Shown piece by piece: positions 48,745 to 60,883 of a stretch of DNA of 64,000 bases. Source of the stretch: Gongronella butleri (Eukaryota; Mucoromycota; Mucoromycetes; Mucorales; Cunninghamellaceae). The notes under the pieces were generated by a model. That model worked only from the letters and a program-made list of their open reading frames with translations, had not been told where the DNA came from and did not search any database. A program made the translations under genes and the position numbers. Positions within the stretch are counted from its first letter, which is position 1, and each line of letters starts with the position of its first letter. The DNA is taken from NCBI GenBank assembly GCA_025201375.1, contig JAIWZP010000011.1:186001-250000 (forward strand). The letters are read 5' to 3'.

Positions 48745-49400
48745 GGATGGCGCGCATTGATGATTTTCAAAAATGCTGGATTTTGAAAGGGGTACAGTCG
48801 CCAATTTTCAACCCTGAATTCTAGGTCCTCGGATCCCCACGCCATTCAATCATATGGTACATCATTCCTTTTCACCGAGGAAAATGAAATAAAAAATCAA
48901 GGGTCCATTGACTGGTTTTGGGAAAAAAATGCAGAAGTAGACTTTTTGTTCATCCGAAGGCTATCTCGACGAAAACTGGCAGCTGTGCCTTGATTCACGC
49001 ACCGGAAGAAAGTGCTCGATCTGGCGCGTTTGTGGTTATCCGTGATCTCTGAAAAAAATGAATTTAGGCAGGCTACACACAATTTTAAGAAAAGCGGGGC
49101 AACTTGAACGCGTCGTCATTTGCGCCACAGCCGTGGAACGCGATCCATGCCCTCATCAAATTTATGCGTCTTGAGCCCCTCTTACCGATGGACGCGCGAC
49201 GCAGCTCTATGAACGCGTTTTTCCCATGCAATTCGCCGTTGAAATTTAATTTAAAATCGCTCATTGCTCTTGAACAACAAATAAATGGTCCTTTTTTTGG
49301 CATTTTTGTTGGTTTCTCCATGCAATTGTTCTTGTGTGTAAGTTTGCGCAATTCTGGCGACCTGTTTTTCAACTTTTCTGATTTGGCTCTCGCCATGGCT
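48745..49400. repeat. Dispersed repeat R1, copy C
   Basis: Left part matches 8190-8420; right part (49230-49390) matches 1200-1360. The minus-strand frame 49552-49085 is open for 155 residues and loosely resembles the frame at 1384-1121, both with an NC/HCM-K-TK motif and a later KR-SRRI/KYSRSMDLIR block. Confidence 0.5.
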
Positions 49401-49769
49401 AAATCTTGATTTGTAGGCAGCGCCCCCTCCATGACTTTTGATAGAGGCAAATCAATACCCAGTCGAAAATTCTTGCTAACCATTTCACTATTAGACAGGT
49501 TACAGAGGTCGTTTATGCTTGATTGGCGAGATGACTGCGAGTTTCGAGTCACAATGTCATAAATAGCGAAAAATAGCGCTCAAATTAAGGCATGAAGTTG
49601 AAACTTGGCAGAATGGTGGAAAATATATCTGTGTTATTTCTTTTTTAATCTTGCGGAAATCGAATGAAAAGCAAAAGAAATAAATACAAAAAAATGAGGT
49701 TTTAGTTGAAAAGGGTGTCCAAAGCATGCAAATCCGTGATTTGCGGTTCACTTTTTATTGCATTATATA

Positions 49770-50173
49770 TTATGCCCATAGGAGATATCTTTGGATCGGC
49801 TGGTGCGACTGCAAGTTAGACATAACATTGGCAACGTAAAAGAGTACCATGCCGCAGGTGGGCTTGAAGTGCGGGCTAAGCTCTTGTGATTCTTGTCCCA
49901 CGCCGTTGCCATGGCAACCTGTTGGATGTGCTGCACGTAAATGCAAAAAAAAAAAAAAAGGGGGGCGAGGGGAAAAAATAAGCATTATTTTAAGACAAGT
50001 GACGTGAAATAATTTATTAAACGGCGTTTTGATGCGTCTGTATACGTTTGAACGCGTATTGGATGACGAACGTAGCATCCTTTGACATTGTCGCGAGTCC
50101 GGAGTATAATCCAAGGGCGCCAAATTAGGCAAGCGCCACAATTTGCGCGGATAAAGTCAGGGGCGGCGCTCAT
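49770..50173 (-). CDS. Possible small spliced protein, uncertain
   Basis: A minus-strand ATG at 50173, a poly-pyrimidine stretch near 49935-49960 followed by ACGTGCAG, then an open segment with a hydrophobic run (CGMVLFYVANVMSN) ending at a stop at 49770 and an AATAAA about 20 bases further on. The pieces look like a two-exon small gene divergent from the large gene at 50231, but I could not fix a donor that joins them in one frame, and no family is recognised. Confidence 0.22.
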
Positions 50174-50230
50174 TTTTTGTTCTTTTCTTTCTTTTGCTTC
50201 GTTTTCCTTTGCACTCGACGTTGTTTAACT

Positions 50231-53200
50231 ATGGCTCGCACTTCTGGCGCCAGGAAGGCCCAGCAGACTCAACAGGTAGCCCTTTGCCCGGGTGAAATTT
50301 TGCTCACGCACCCATTTCTGTCTCTTTTTTTGTTTTTTTTTGTTTTTTTTTTGCAAAGGCCACTGCTTCGACGTCAACAACACCGAGACGTGCAAGCCGC
50401 AGCAAGGCTTTGGGGGCGCCCAAGGTTATATCCAAGCGGGCCAAAGCAATTCTCGACTTTAAGCAAATTGAAGTAGGGTCGAATCAAAGGTGTGAGCGCG
50501 TTTCAATCTGCTGACACGCGATTCAACTTTTGTTTTAGGGCCGAACGGAGTATCTATGCTCTTGTGAAGACGAAACGTCGCCATCATGGATGCAAGAAAA
50601 CGACGTGGACGCATCCATTGTGGAAGAATTTTGCGCGACGATGAAGAGCCAATACGGCTACACTGTGGGCCAAGGTGTCGTCACGAGTGGCGACGGCGCA
50701 TCGCTGCGGCGGTCGACACGTGCATCCAAACTCCGCGCTTTTTTACGCGTCCATGAGCAAATCCAAGACTTGGACATCAACAGCGACGGCGAAATGGATA
50801 AAAATGATGCAATTGGCGATTATGGCGAGGAATTGAATGGAATGGACGAAAAACAAGACGATGCGCGAGCCAATGGCAAGCGCAGACGCACAGCTGCAAG
50901 TCAAAAAAAGCCGTTGAAGCAGCCCAAGTTGCGTGGCGAGGCCTTGAAACGCTACAAAATCGAGCAATTGGGCGTGCGCAAGAAAGAACGCAAAGCATGG
51001 CTAGAAATGCACCCTCTGGAGGCCTCTGAAACTAAATTGCGTGATGTCAGTTGTTGCCCGCGGTGCTCGACACAAGCCTATCGCGACGCGGTGTCGAATC
51101 GCGACATAGTGGAACTTAAAAGGCTTTTGGATTCGCCCTCCGTGCCATTATGGTGTCATGAAGATGTTGATTACGTTGAAGATGGTGTGGTACATCTTGC
51201 GCTTCGCAATGGCGATATGGCCATGGCCAAGCTGCTGCTTAAAAAGGCAGAAAAGGAAAACTTTGGACGTTCGTCTACCCCTTTGAATGCCGAAAGCTAG
51301 TAAGAGAACAACATTTGTGTCATTTTATTCGCCTGACACACTTTTTTTTTTATTGTTTTAGCTATATTTTTAATTCATTGGCACTCTTTCGAACGCCTCA
51401 ATTGAACAGCCTTAATTTGGACGTTAAAGGCAGAATTCACGACCCCATCCATTACTATTTGGCTTTGCTTCATCATCCAACTCCTGAATGTGAAAAGGTG
51501 TTTGAAGACAAGCACACACACAAGGGTAAGCGAGGCAAATTGTATTATCATGCTATAAAATCGGGTCATTCTCGCATTGGCAAGCTATGCATGACAAACT
51601 TTGTGCGCTCCAACTCGGGACACAGGCTCCTCAAGGCAATCTTTGAGGTATGATAGGCAGAAGCGAGAGACTTTTCAACAGGGGGCGGGTGATTTTCACT
51701 CTTTGCCTGACCCCACTTTTTTTTTTTTTTTTTTTTTTTTTTAGGACGATGACTTGCCAATTTTTGACAAAGACGAGATTTTTCATGGCGTGGGGCGAAT
51801 TGGGCGTCTCTCGGCGCTAGATTGTGCGGCGGCGCTGCCTCATTCGACCCATTTGAGAACTTTGTACCAAGACGTGTCGAATCGTTATTATGGGGAATTC
51901 ATCCGCGTGGCCGCGACCAATTCGACCCCCAATTGCTTGCAATATCTCTTGGATCAAGGCCATAGTCCTTTCTTGAGAGCCAAGTATGGTTTAACCCCTC
52001 TGGTGCTGGCTGCTCGCTTTGGACGGACCGAGAATATTCTTTTGATACTCAATTCTGCAGAGGATCGCGAAATTGGGGAAGACAAGATCGCGCTAAATTA
52101 TGCTGCTCATTTTGGCTATGCGGAGACCTGCCGCGTGCTCATGGACGCAGGCATTGATGCTGACCATGCTTTCAAAGGCAAATACGGAAGAAAAAGGACG
52201 CCTTTGCATCTTGCGTGCCTGCGCGGTCACTTGGATGTGGTACAACTGCTGGTGGAACATGGCCACGCGTCGATGACGTTGGAGGATACTCATGGCCGGT
52301 CTGCACTACATCACGCTTGCATGGGCGGCCATCATGCCATTGCCACGTATCTGCTTCTCCAAGGTGTCGATGTAGACGCCCCTGACAAGGAAGGCAACAC
52401 GCCGTGTCACTTTGCAGCTGCTTTTGGCTACTTGTCGATCGTGCGTCTTCTCGTCAATCTCGGAAAAAGCGACATTGCCGCCACCAATAAGATGGGCGCC
52501 ACATCATGCGCCGTTGCCAATATGAAGGGTCATGTTGCAATTGTTCAATTCCTTTTGTCACGTCCTGGCTCGAACAAAATCATCAATCATCGCAACAACC
52601 AAGGCAGGGCGATGCTGCATGACCTTGCGCTGCTCAAAATTGGGTCCACCGCGCAATTGGAGCAAGCCATACGCTCTGTTCAACTTCTTTTGGAGCACAA
52701 TGCAGACATCCACTTGAAAACAACGGATAGTAAGATTAAAAAATTAATTTTGGAGCAAAGGACGCAAATCGCGGCGTTAACCATTGGCATTTAGATGAAT
52801 CGGTGCTTCATCTGCTCATCAAGACGGTGGAAAAGCAAAGCAAAGCGTATGAAATGACTTACTTAAAACAAGATGCCGTGAACCATTTTCGTTACGTCAG
52901 ATTCAACCGGAATACAGAGGATTGTGAGACTATTTTATAGACTTGAATCGACGCAATGCTAATTTTTTTTAATTAGCTTTAGTGCTTAGTGGGGCATACA
53001 ACAGGCTCGTTGACAAGAACGGTGTATTTGAAAAAATACACGCAGTGAAATTGGCCGATTTTCTTGTTCAAAATGGTGCAGCATTGGACACAATGACGAT
53101 CGACTCGACAGCGATACTGAAAGCAACTTTGAGCAGCATTGCCTTGGTTCCGCAGCTGATCAGAAGCGGGGCAAATTACTGGTCAGCTCGCAATGCTTCA

Positions 53201-56200
53201 GAACAATCGTTTTTCCATCTGATCTTGCGCAGTGCTGCGCTCCTGGACTGCATTCAGCTCTCCTCTTGGATGTCCAATCTTGAAAAACACATCAAGGACC
53301 TTGCCTGCACCTTGGATGATATTATTTCAGCTATCAAAGCTCATCCTGTGCCTCCAGATGAAGCAACATTGGTATTTTTTTTCTTTTTGAAAACAAGGAA
53401 TGTGGCTCACTTTTTTCTTTTTCTTTTTTTTTTTTGTTTTGTTGCAAGATAAATTCATATGATCACAATGGGTATACGCCGCTGCTCGCTGGTGTCAAGC
53501 ACGCAATTGAGTTGCAAAATCACTTTATCTTGCGCCAAAAAGACCTTGTGCAATGCTTTTCTCGCGGAAAATCTTACCTAGGCAGCATTGGCAATAATCA
53601 AGACCCTCCCAGACCAGTCAGCTTTGTCTTTTGCTTTGATCACTTTGTAAATCATTGAGCGCATCTTCATGGGGACATTATCTTGCTGAGTGTATTTTTT
53701 TCATTAGATCTCGTTTTCGCATCAACTTTTTGAATTGTTTCCCCCCAACACGTCTGCCGTTGTCAAGCTACCTCATTGGTATTTCACGAGCTACAGCAAC
53801 ACGGTTAAAAGCCCCGCCGACTATCCTCCATACACTGGTTTTAGCGCATTGCACATTGGTAAGGGCGCGTCACGCGGGAAACAAGCTTCTCAATTCGTTT
53901 TTTTATAGCTTCACAGACTCAAAACGCGCCGCTTTTGGCGTTTTTGTTGGAGCTCGGTGTTGATCCCCATCAAGATGTGGTGACAGTGACTGATTTTGGG
54001 CCAAAAGCGCTGGCAATGGGTTATTTTTTGCGCAAACCAATCGACAAGGATCAATATTTTGAAGATGAGTCGCGTCAGGTGTTGCAGGTGATACATAGCC
54101 ACTTTAACATTACCATGCCCGACGTGGACCAAGAGCTACATGTATCTCTTTCGGTGTATTTACGATTTGGTGCGGATCCTTGTCTGGTCGACGCCATGCG
54201 CAATTCGCCATTGATGAAAGCTGCTGAGAGCTATGATGGCCGTGCCATTGACATGATGTGTGACAGCATTCGCTCTCGGGGCGACTCTAATTTGGTCAAT
54301 GCGAAAAATTTGGATGGTTTTACCCCGCTCTCCCTTGCTATGCAGCAATATGTTCCAGGGACAAAATCACAGCAGCACAAGAACCTACGAGCCAGGTTAG
54401 AAAAGTATGATTGGTCGCCGATTGCTTCTCTTGTCGCCATTGGTGCCGACATCAATGCCCTTTGCCCCCATGGCGACAATGTCTTGATGCTTGCCTTTGA
54501 TACGCAAAGCTTGCCATTGGTCTGCAAGATGCTCATGGATTCCAAGCACCCCATTGATCACCATGTCCGCAATGACAGTAAAAAAACGGGGAAAAAAAAC
54601 AAAAAAAACCAACAAAAGACGCTTCATTGATTTTCATGATTTTTTTACTAGAATTTGAAACGCCATTGATGCGCGCCATGCAATCGTCTACAGAAGTAGC
54701 CAATTTTTACGTGGACTTTTTGCAAATGCAAGGCAATTCCGTTCGGCAGCTTGACGTGTTAATCAATTTTGAAGATATCTCGGGCAGAACCGCGCTTGCC
54801 ATTGCCGCCTTGCATAATCATCTGCATGCTGTCAAGGTGCTTTGCGATCTCGGTGCCGACTTGGACCCCACCAAGGGCACGAGATGGATCCCGCTGGTGG
54901 AGGCTGTCAAGGGCGGTGCATTCGAAATAGTCAAAACACTGCTTAAAGCCGGCGCCAGTGTTACCTGGACTGATCCAATGACTAAAACGCACCTTTTGCA
55001 TCTGGCTGTCGATGCGCAGAGTCCAGAGCTGGTGCGTTTTCTCTTGCAACTTGGTGCTGACGCCAATGTACACGATCAATGGAAGCGGACGCCGCTGCAC
55101 TGGGCCATTGATAAATCCAGGGCCCGGTCTAACCAAAATGGTAAAATTGAGAAGCTGCTACTTGACGCAGGTGCCAACATTAATGCTCAAGACATACTCG
55201 GTAATTAAAAACAGGGGGGAAAGAGCGGGAGGAAACGCGACAAATGCATAAAATAGAAAAACATGCTTACATCTCGTATTTTTTTTTTTTAGGCCGCACA
55301 CCCCTTCATCTGGTTTTTACGCCAATGCATCAGATACCGTGGGTGCGCGCCACGCACAAGGCGCATGAAGCCCGAATAGCGCCGACTTTTGTCTCAATTG
55401 CACCGGGCAAGCGGACGAGTGCGCTTACGCCGAAAATGAGCGACATCTGCTCGAGCCAGTTTGCTTGGATGAAGACGCAGAGTGAATTTTTGCTTGAAAA
55501 CAATAAGAAAAATGAAACTGGAGACAGCAAAGTCAAAGCAAATGAAAAGAACGACGCAATCTGCATACAAAATGAGGAAATCACGAGCGACTCGTCAGAT
55601 TTCGAGGTCGCCCTGGCTCACCATGTCTTTGAACGCGAGAGCACAATGCCAGCCATCGACCCTGTTCCTCAATTGTCTCAGCTTCTCGCTGTCACGGATA
55701 TAAAGCTTGACCTCGTTGACGCGTTTGGCCGCTTACCTCTCCATTACGCCGCCGTCGCGGGTGCAACATTGTGCATGGACATGCTTTTACAATCCGATCA
55801 GGTTGATGGTCACGCTTTGGATCACGATGAGGTACGACAATGAAAAAAAAAAAAAAAAGACACGTAATCTCAATTTTTTGCGCATTGTAGAATGGAATTC
55901 TACAGCTGTCAGTTGTAAATCTGCGCTCTCAGTGTGCAATCAAGGCCCTGCAACACGGCGCACGCCAGGATGCGGTGAATCATCCATGTGGGAAGCGATC
56001 TACGACGGTTTTAAATTGGAGCTTGTCAAATGCTGCCCTCGCAGATGTAGCAAAACATATTTTAAGGAATAATTCAAGCGTCCTAGGTAATTCTCGGTCT
56101 TTGCCTGCCCGTGGTTCTTGTACTAACTATTTGATAGAATCGCTGGTCGAGGTCTTGGCCGACAATCGCTTCACAATTGCAGATCGTCTGATTTTGAAAT

Positions 56201-58023
56201 CCAAGGATGATGCCGCGCTTTCTGGCACTACAAAAGATTCCAAGCAGAATCTTTGGCATATTATCAGCAACTTCAAGCCCTTGCATTCGGACGCGTAAGA
56301 TGATGATTGCTAGAAATGCGACGAATCAAATATTTTATTTTATTTTTTTGTAATTTGCACAGAAAAAGTTGGGACGACCGCCTGGATGCCTATTTTGCTG
56401 TCCTTGATAGACTCAATGTGCCAAGGCTGGCGGACAAGGACAATGCCACGCCTCTCCACTATGCAGCTAAGGCCGGGTCTTTGAAAATCATCCGGCATAT
56501 ATTGCTTTTGGACCCTGCGCCAGTCTTGGCCTTTACCCACGCGGATCATCAGTCGCAGTTGATGCTGGCGGTGCAGAGCAACAATGTTGAGGCTGTCAAG
56601 GTACATCAAGCAGTGGAGAATGAAGAAAAAAAATTGACTAGCTTCATGTTTTAGCTTCTTTTGGACGCTGGCTTGGAGGTGTGTCATTCTAAGCGTAGCC
56701 TCGAGCTGCCATCCATGCTATACAATGCTGTAAATAGCAAAAACATTGTCATGGTCGAATTGCTTTTAAAGCACAGAGCGCCAGTGGATGATGACAGCCG
56801 ATTTGGGCGCTTTAGTCCATTAGGCCTTGCCTGCAAGACTATGGATATCCCAATTGTCAAGGTAAATCGCGCCCTCTTGCACTGAAACCATTCATTTATT
56901 CGCTTATTGTTCTGCCCAGCTCTTGATAAAAGCAGGCGCCAATGTAAACACGGTGTGCACCGATCAATTGATCCGCAACAAACGAGCCGAAAAGATCACA
57001 ATACCCCTTCTCAATTACGTGCTCCGCAAGAAAGTCAGAAATTGGAATCTCAATGCCAGAAAAAAAGAATTGGTGGAAGTAAGCAAAGAGAAATTCGAAT
57101 CGCAAACTCGTAAAGCGGATATCTGACTTTTTTTTTAACGTGCAGTTGCTTTTGAAGGCAGGCGCTTATCCAAACTGTGTAGTACCCAAGAATACCTTAT
57201 TCTGTGAGCAATCTTGCTTGATGTATTGTATAAATGATCGAGAGTATGAGCTTGCCGAGGTATGACAAAAATCAAAAAAAAAAAAAGCAATTTGGGGCAA
57301 AAGTCACTTATTTCATTGAAAAGCTATTGTTGAAACACGGTGCTGACCTCGGCATTGGCGCGCCACACTGCGGGAGATCCGCTATTTTTGAAATGATTTA
57401 CAACCATGGTTATAAGGTAGACCAAAAACGACAAAAAACATTATTTTTCCACAGCGCGCTCATGCTCTTTTATCTCATTTTGAAAGGAATGGGTACTGTC
57501 TTCTATGATCAAATATTGCAAGGAATCCGAATTGAGTAAGGTGGACAAGCTCACCGGCATGACGCCATTGGAGGTTGCCATTCGTCGACGGAATCGTACA
57601 TTGCTTGATGTAAAAAAACAATGAGGGTGCCGAAAAATCGGCCAGGGTAATATCATAGCTAATCACTATTTTTTTTTGGGAGGAAGCTTTTATTATCGCA
57701 AGGCGCCAATCCCAACACTTCCAGCTGCTCCAAAGCTAAAGAACCCGGATTTTACGATAAAGCAAAGGTGAATGCTGTGTTTCATGCGCTGCGCCATGCC
57801 AATTTGCCCATACTCGAGACGCTGATCAACAGAACACAACACCCAATCGATTGGAAAGCGATGGATGCCAAAGGTCGCACTGTTTTTTGCTTTTTGGCGG
57901 ACGCTGTTGATGGCTACTCAATTCGATCCCTGGATTATCTACATTGCATTGCGAAGAGTCTTGGGCAGTTACAGTGCAAGGAAGTCATGGAAATTGCAGA
58001 CAAGGATGGTAAACACCTGGCAA

Positions 58024-58060
<37 letters not shown>

Positions 58061-60000
58061 ACAGAGAGAGAGAGAGAGAGGGAGAAAAAGGGAAAAAGTG
58101 GTGTGTCTGCGTCGCTTTGTGTACCAATTGCAGTCCCACTCTTTTTTATAGGATTTTTACCCACTGAACTTGCATTGAAAAATGGGCGTCGGGATATGTA
58201 CGATGCTTTTTGCAAGTATGGGGCCAAAGCGCTTGATGATTCGAACGAGAAGTTGTTGCTGCTGCCTTTTGACGATGCGGGAGCAATGGACATTGATCTT
58301 AGCGAGCAATCACAATCTCAACAGCCCACTGCTACTGAGCGACGCGTCATGACGACTCTCAATTTCGCGCGCAATGCCAAAGGCGGCACCCGGGAGGCGA
58401 ATTTCTTGGGCAATTCATTCCGCGCCTTTCCCAACTGCGATATCACTGAAATCTCACGCGACGCGATGGATTTCCGCATGATTGAAAGCTACATTAGAGC
58501 GCCTTTAACTGCCTACGAGTATTCTTATATGAATCATATGAATCATGACAAGTTCATTGCATTGGAGCATGTTTTTTCGATTGATCGCCATGAAGAACGG
58601 CCTCCTTTGCAGCTGCAGGAGACCAACACAAGGCGCAATCTTCTCTGGCATCGGTTTGATATGGCCAAGGCTGACGAGATCTTCAGAGACGGGCTACAAT
58701 GCACTCCAGAAGCGAATTACATGGTAAACTAGCGATCGAATTCACGCATTTTCTTCAGCGTTTTTTTTTTAATCCGCTCAACGCGTCTTTTTTTTTTAAA
58801 AAAAAAAAATAGGACCCATCTGTCCCCGTGATCGAATTTGTCGATGTGCTCAGTGCCTTGTCCCCAAGAAATGTAATCCATCCGCCACGTTCAATGTTTT
58901 TACTCTGCGAAGTAGCCATCGGCTGCGTGCTCAGTGCGGCAAGAGGCGTCGTCGTGACTTCTACGTACAAATCCGTTGAAATCCCTGGCCAAGTTGGTCC
59001 TTTACGTCCCCATTGGCTTAGGGACAGGACTGGAGTAAGAAACGGGACGTGTCATGAACCATTTCAAGTCTTGAAAGATGCTGATTCTTTTCTTTCTTAA
59101 GATGGATATCCCTTTTGGCCCTCCTGCAAGTTCACAAAGCGGGTATTACACTAGCGACTATACAAAGTACGTGACGAGAGACGCGTCGCTTGCCAAGATG
59201 CGCTATCTTGTCGTCCTGAGGAACAATGGGCTGTGCCATCTGTGCATGAGCAAATCGCCTTCAAAACTTGCAACATTAGGCCAACACGCCTTTGCTACAA
59301 ATGATTGCAAGGTGCTTTCCGAATTGGAGCTACTTTTGGCTGAAAAGTACCTTGATGCCCAAGCAATGTCGCGCAAAGAATTTGTCCAGCACATGTCCAA
59401 TGCGTTTTGGGCTGAAAAATCGTCATGTAAGTGCAAAAAAAAAAAAAAAAAAAAAAAGAAGCTGCCACTCATCCATTGCCTCAAGTCAAAACGAACAGCA
59501 TGTTGGATGACGAAGGCAATAACCTGGACGATGCGTACGATCAATTGGACGATGAATCTATTTTCTGCACGAGCTGTGCTGATCGCATCTTTGGTTTGAT
59601 GTTTGTCAAGGCCATAGGCAACTTGTTTCAGGCCGCAGACCGCTCTCACTCTCCTTGCGTGCCCAAGCAAGCCTGCCGCTATGGGCGCAGCTGTCGTGCC
59701 ATGAACCTAGCAATGCATTGTGCCAAGTTCCACCATTGGTGCCCGCCTACAGAAGCAATTGCCAAGGCGACAGCTCCATTCCGACACGACCTACTCCTGT
59801 CGTCTAAAGAAATCCCTGACAACGGCATCTATTGGCCTGTGGAAACCAGCCTGGCCATCCATGAAGAAGAAATTCATGCAATTGTCGCGACCAACACATC
59901 CGAAACAAATGCAATGGCGCCCATGATCCCAGTGACCAATGATCTCAAGCGGTACACGCACTCTGTTTTGTCCAAGCGACCCTACGCAGGCTGCTCTTGA
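50231..60000 (+). CDS. Giant ankyrin protein with degenerate PARP fold and Cys/His finger
   Basis: Twenty-five exons close in frame to 2687 residues. Exon starts: 50231, 50359, 50539, 51362, 51745, 52795, 52977, 53449, 53708, 53909, 54652, 55293, 55891, 56138, 56363, 56655, 56920, 57146, 57324, 57487, 57687, 58152, 58813, 59102, 59486. Seen here: a basic N-terminus; a chromodomain-like strand (EYLCSCEDETSPSWMQENDV, about 57-76); a CPRC motif at 226; ankyrin repeats over roughly residues 240-2170 (GLTPLVLAARFGR, RTPLHLACLRGHLDVVQLL, many more); an ADP-ribosyltransferase fold at about 2270-2450 (NLLWH, FLLCEVAIG, KMRYLVVLRN); and a C-terminal CRYGRSC...H...HH finger at 2580-2600. Family knowledge: ankyrin-PARP proteins modify or organise other proteins with ADP-ribose. 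At the catalytic Tyr and Glu positions I read Glu and Lys, and the Gly after the His is Arg, so activity is doubtful. Probably nuclear or scaffold; that is inference. Confidence 0.88.
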
Positions 60001-60034
60001 TCCAAGCTCCCATCACTTTTCTCCCACTTTTAGC

Positions 60035-60040
60035 AATAAA
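60035..60040 (+). terminator. Poly(A) signal of the giant ankyrin gene
   Basis: AATAAA, 35 bases after the stop at 60000, inside the 106-base gap to the convergent gene. Confidence 0.5.
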
Positions 60041-60106
60041 ATTAAAAATAAAAAAAAAGGAAAGCAACGCGTCGCGTGAAATTGATGGCCCAATCCTTTT
60101 TATTTT

Positions 60107-60883
60107 CTACATGGCGGCAAACATGGAGGCCCATTCGTCATTGGACATGGCGGCGGTGGTCTGCGCAGCGCGTGCACGGTTCCCGTTTGAGCGGCTGATC
60201 AGGTGTTCGCGGATCATGCGCAGACGGCTGACGGCGTGGCTGCCGATTTGTTTGCTTTCCTTGATATCCTGCTTTGCCTCCTTTAGCAGCGACTGGACGA
60301 GAGGTGGAAGCGCGTACACGTCATCCACGTAGGTGCTGTCTGTCTTTTGGATATAGTCGACAATGTCGTCGGAAAGGATCCATTGCTCCAAGGAGCGTGC
60401 GCGTTGTTTTTCGAGCTCCAGCAAGCTGTTTTGCCGGTCGGCCTGGTGCTGATAACTTTGATAGCTCATGGACCCCTCAATCAAATCGTCGCCATTGACC
60501 TGCTGTTCATAGTCGCCGTGATCCAAAAAGGCGAGAACGTCCGCGCCATCATGTGGCGACATGGCGGCATGCGCCAATTCCAGAGAGGCCGCAGCCGGTG
60601 GTGGTGCGAGGCTGCCAATGGCATCTGTAGGTGCCATTTGTGGCGGCAAACCCATCATGGAGGGTGAATGCTGTGAGGATGATGCAAATTGCTGAAATTC
60701 GGCGTCGATTGACAGGGCTCCCTTGCCCTTGAAGGAAGAGGACGCATTGCGGAAGCTGGCACTGGCGGAAGAAGACGGAGCACCGCCGTCTTGGGTATAT
60801 TGGCTGCCAGTCGCGAGTGTCTGATCAAAATGATTGCTGTTGTACGCGTGTGTGGCACCTCCCTTTGCTGTGAGAAAGCTCAT
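60107..60883 (-). CDS. Conserved-looking unrecognised protein (258 aa)
   Basis: A single frame from ATG 60883 to a stop at 60107. An earlier in-frame ATG at 60949 would add 22 hydrophobic residues (MHSFFTLLFFYSPTP), but that stretch is the CT-rich leader read as codons, so I take 60883. The first 110 residues are Ser/Ala-rich and disordered. The second half is charged and helical with the look of a conserved domain (LEKQRARSLEQWILSDDIVD, then YVDDVYALPPLVQSLLKEA and SHAVSRLRMIREHLISRS), ending NDEWASMFAAM. No family recognised. It faces the giant ankyrin gene tail-to-tail with 106 bases between the stop codons, so the two transcripts probably overlap or share a terminator zone. Confidence 0.75.
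   Translation of the reverse strand: MSFLTAKGGATHAYNSNHFDQTLATGSQYTQDGGAPSSSASASFRNASSSFKGKGALSIDAEFQQFASSSQHSPSMMGLPPQMAPTDAIGSLAPPPAAASLELAHAAMSPHDGADVLAFLDHGDYEQQVNGDDLIEGSMSYQSYQHQADRQNSLLELEKQRARSLEQWILSDDIVDYIQKTDSTYVDDVYALPPLVQSLLKEAKQDIKESKQIGSHAVSRLRMIREHLISRSNGNRARAAQTTAAMSNDEWASMFAAM

Larger units (their letters stand above)
46937..50230. other. Intergenic, R1 copy and possible small gene
   Basis: Starts with the CT-rich leader of the MATE gene (minus strand, to about 47190). A minus-strand open frame (46993-47589) overlaps that leader and is not credited. 48745-49400 is an R1 copy. A small possible gene at 49770-50173 is listed separately. Nothing else is supported. Confidence 0.4.
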
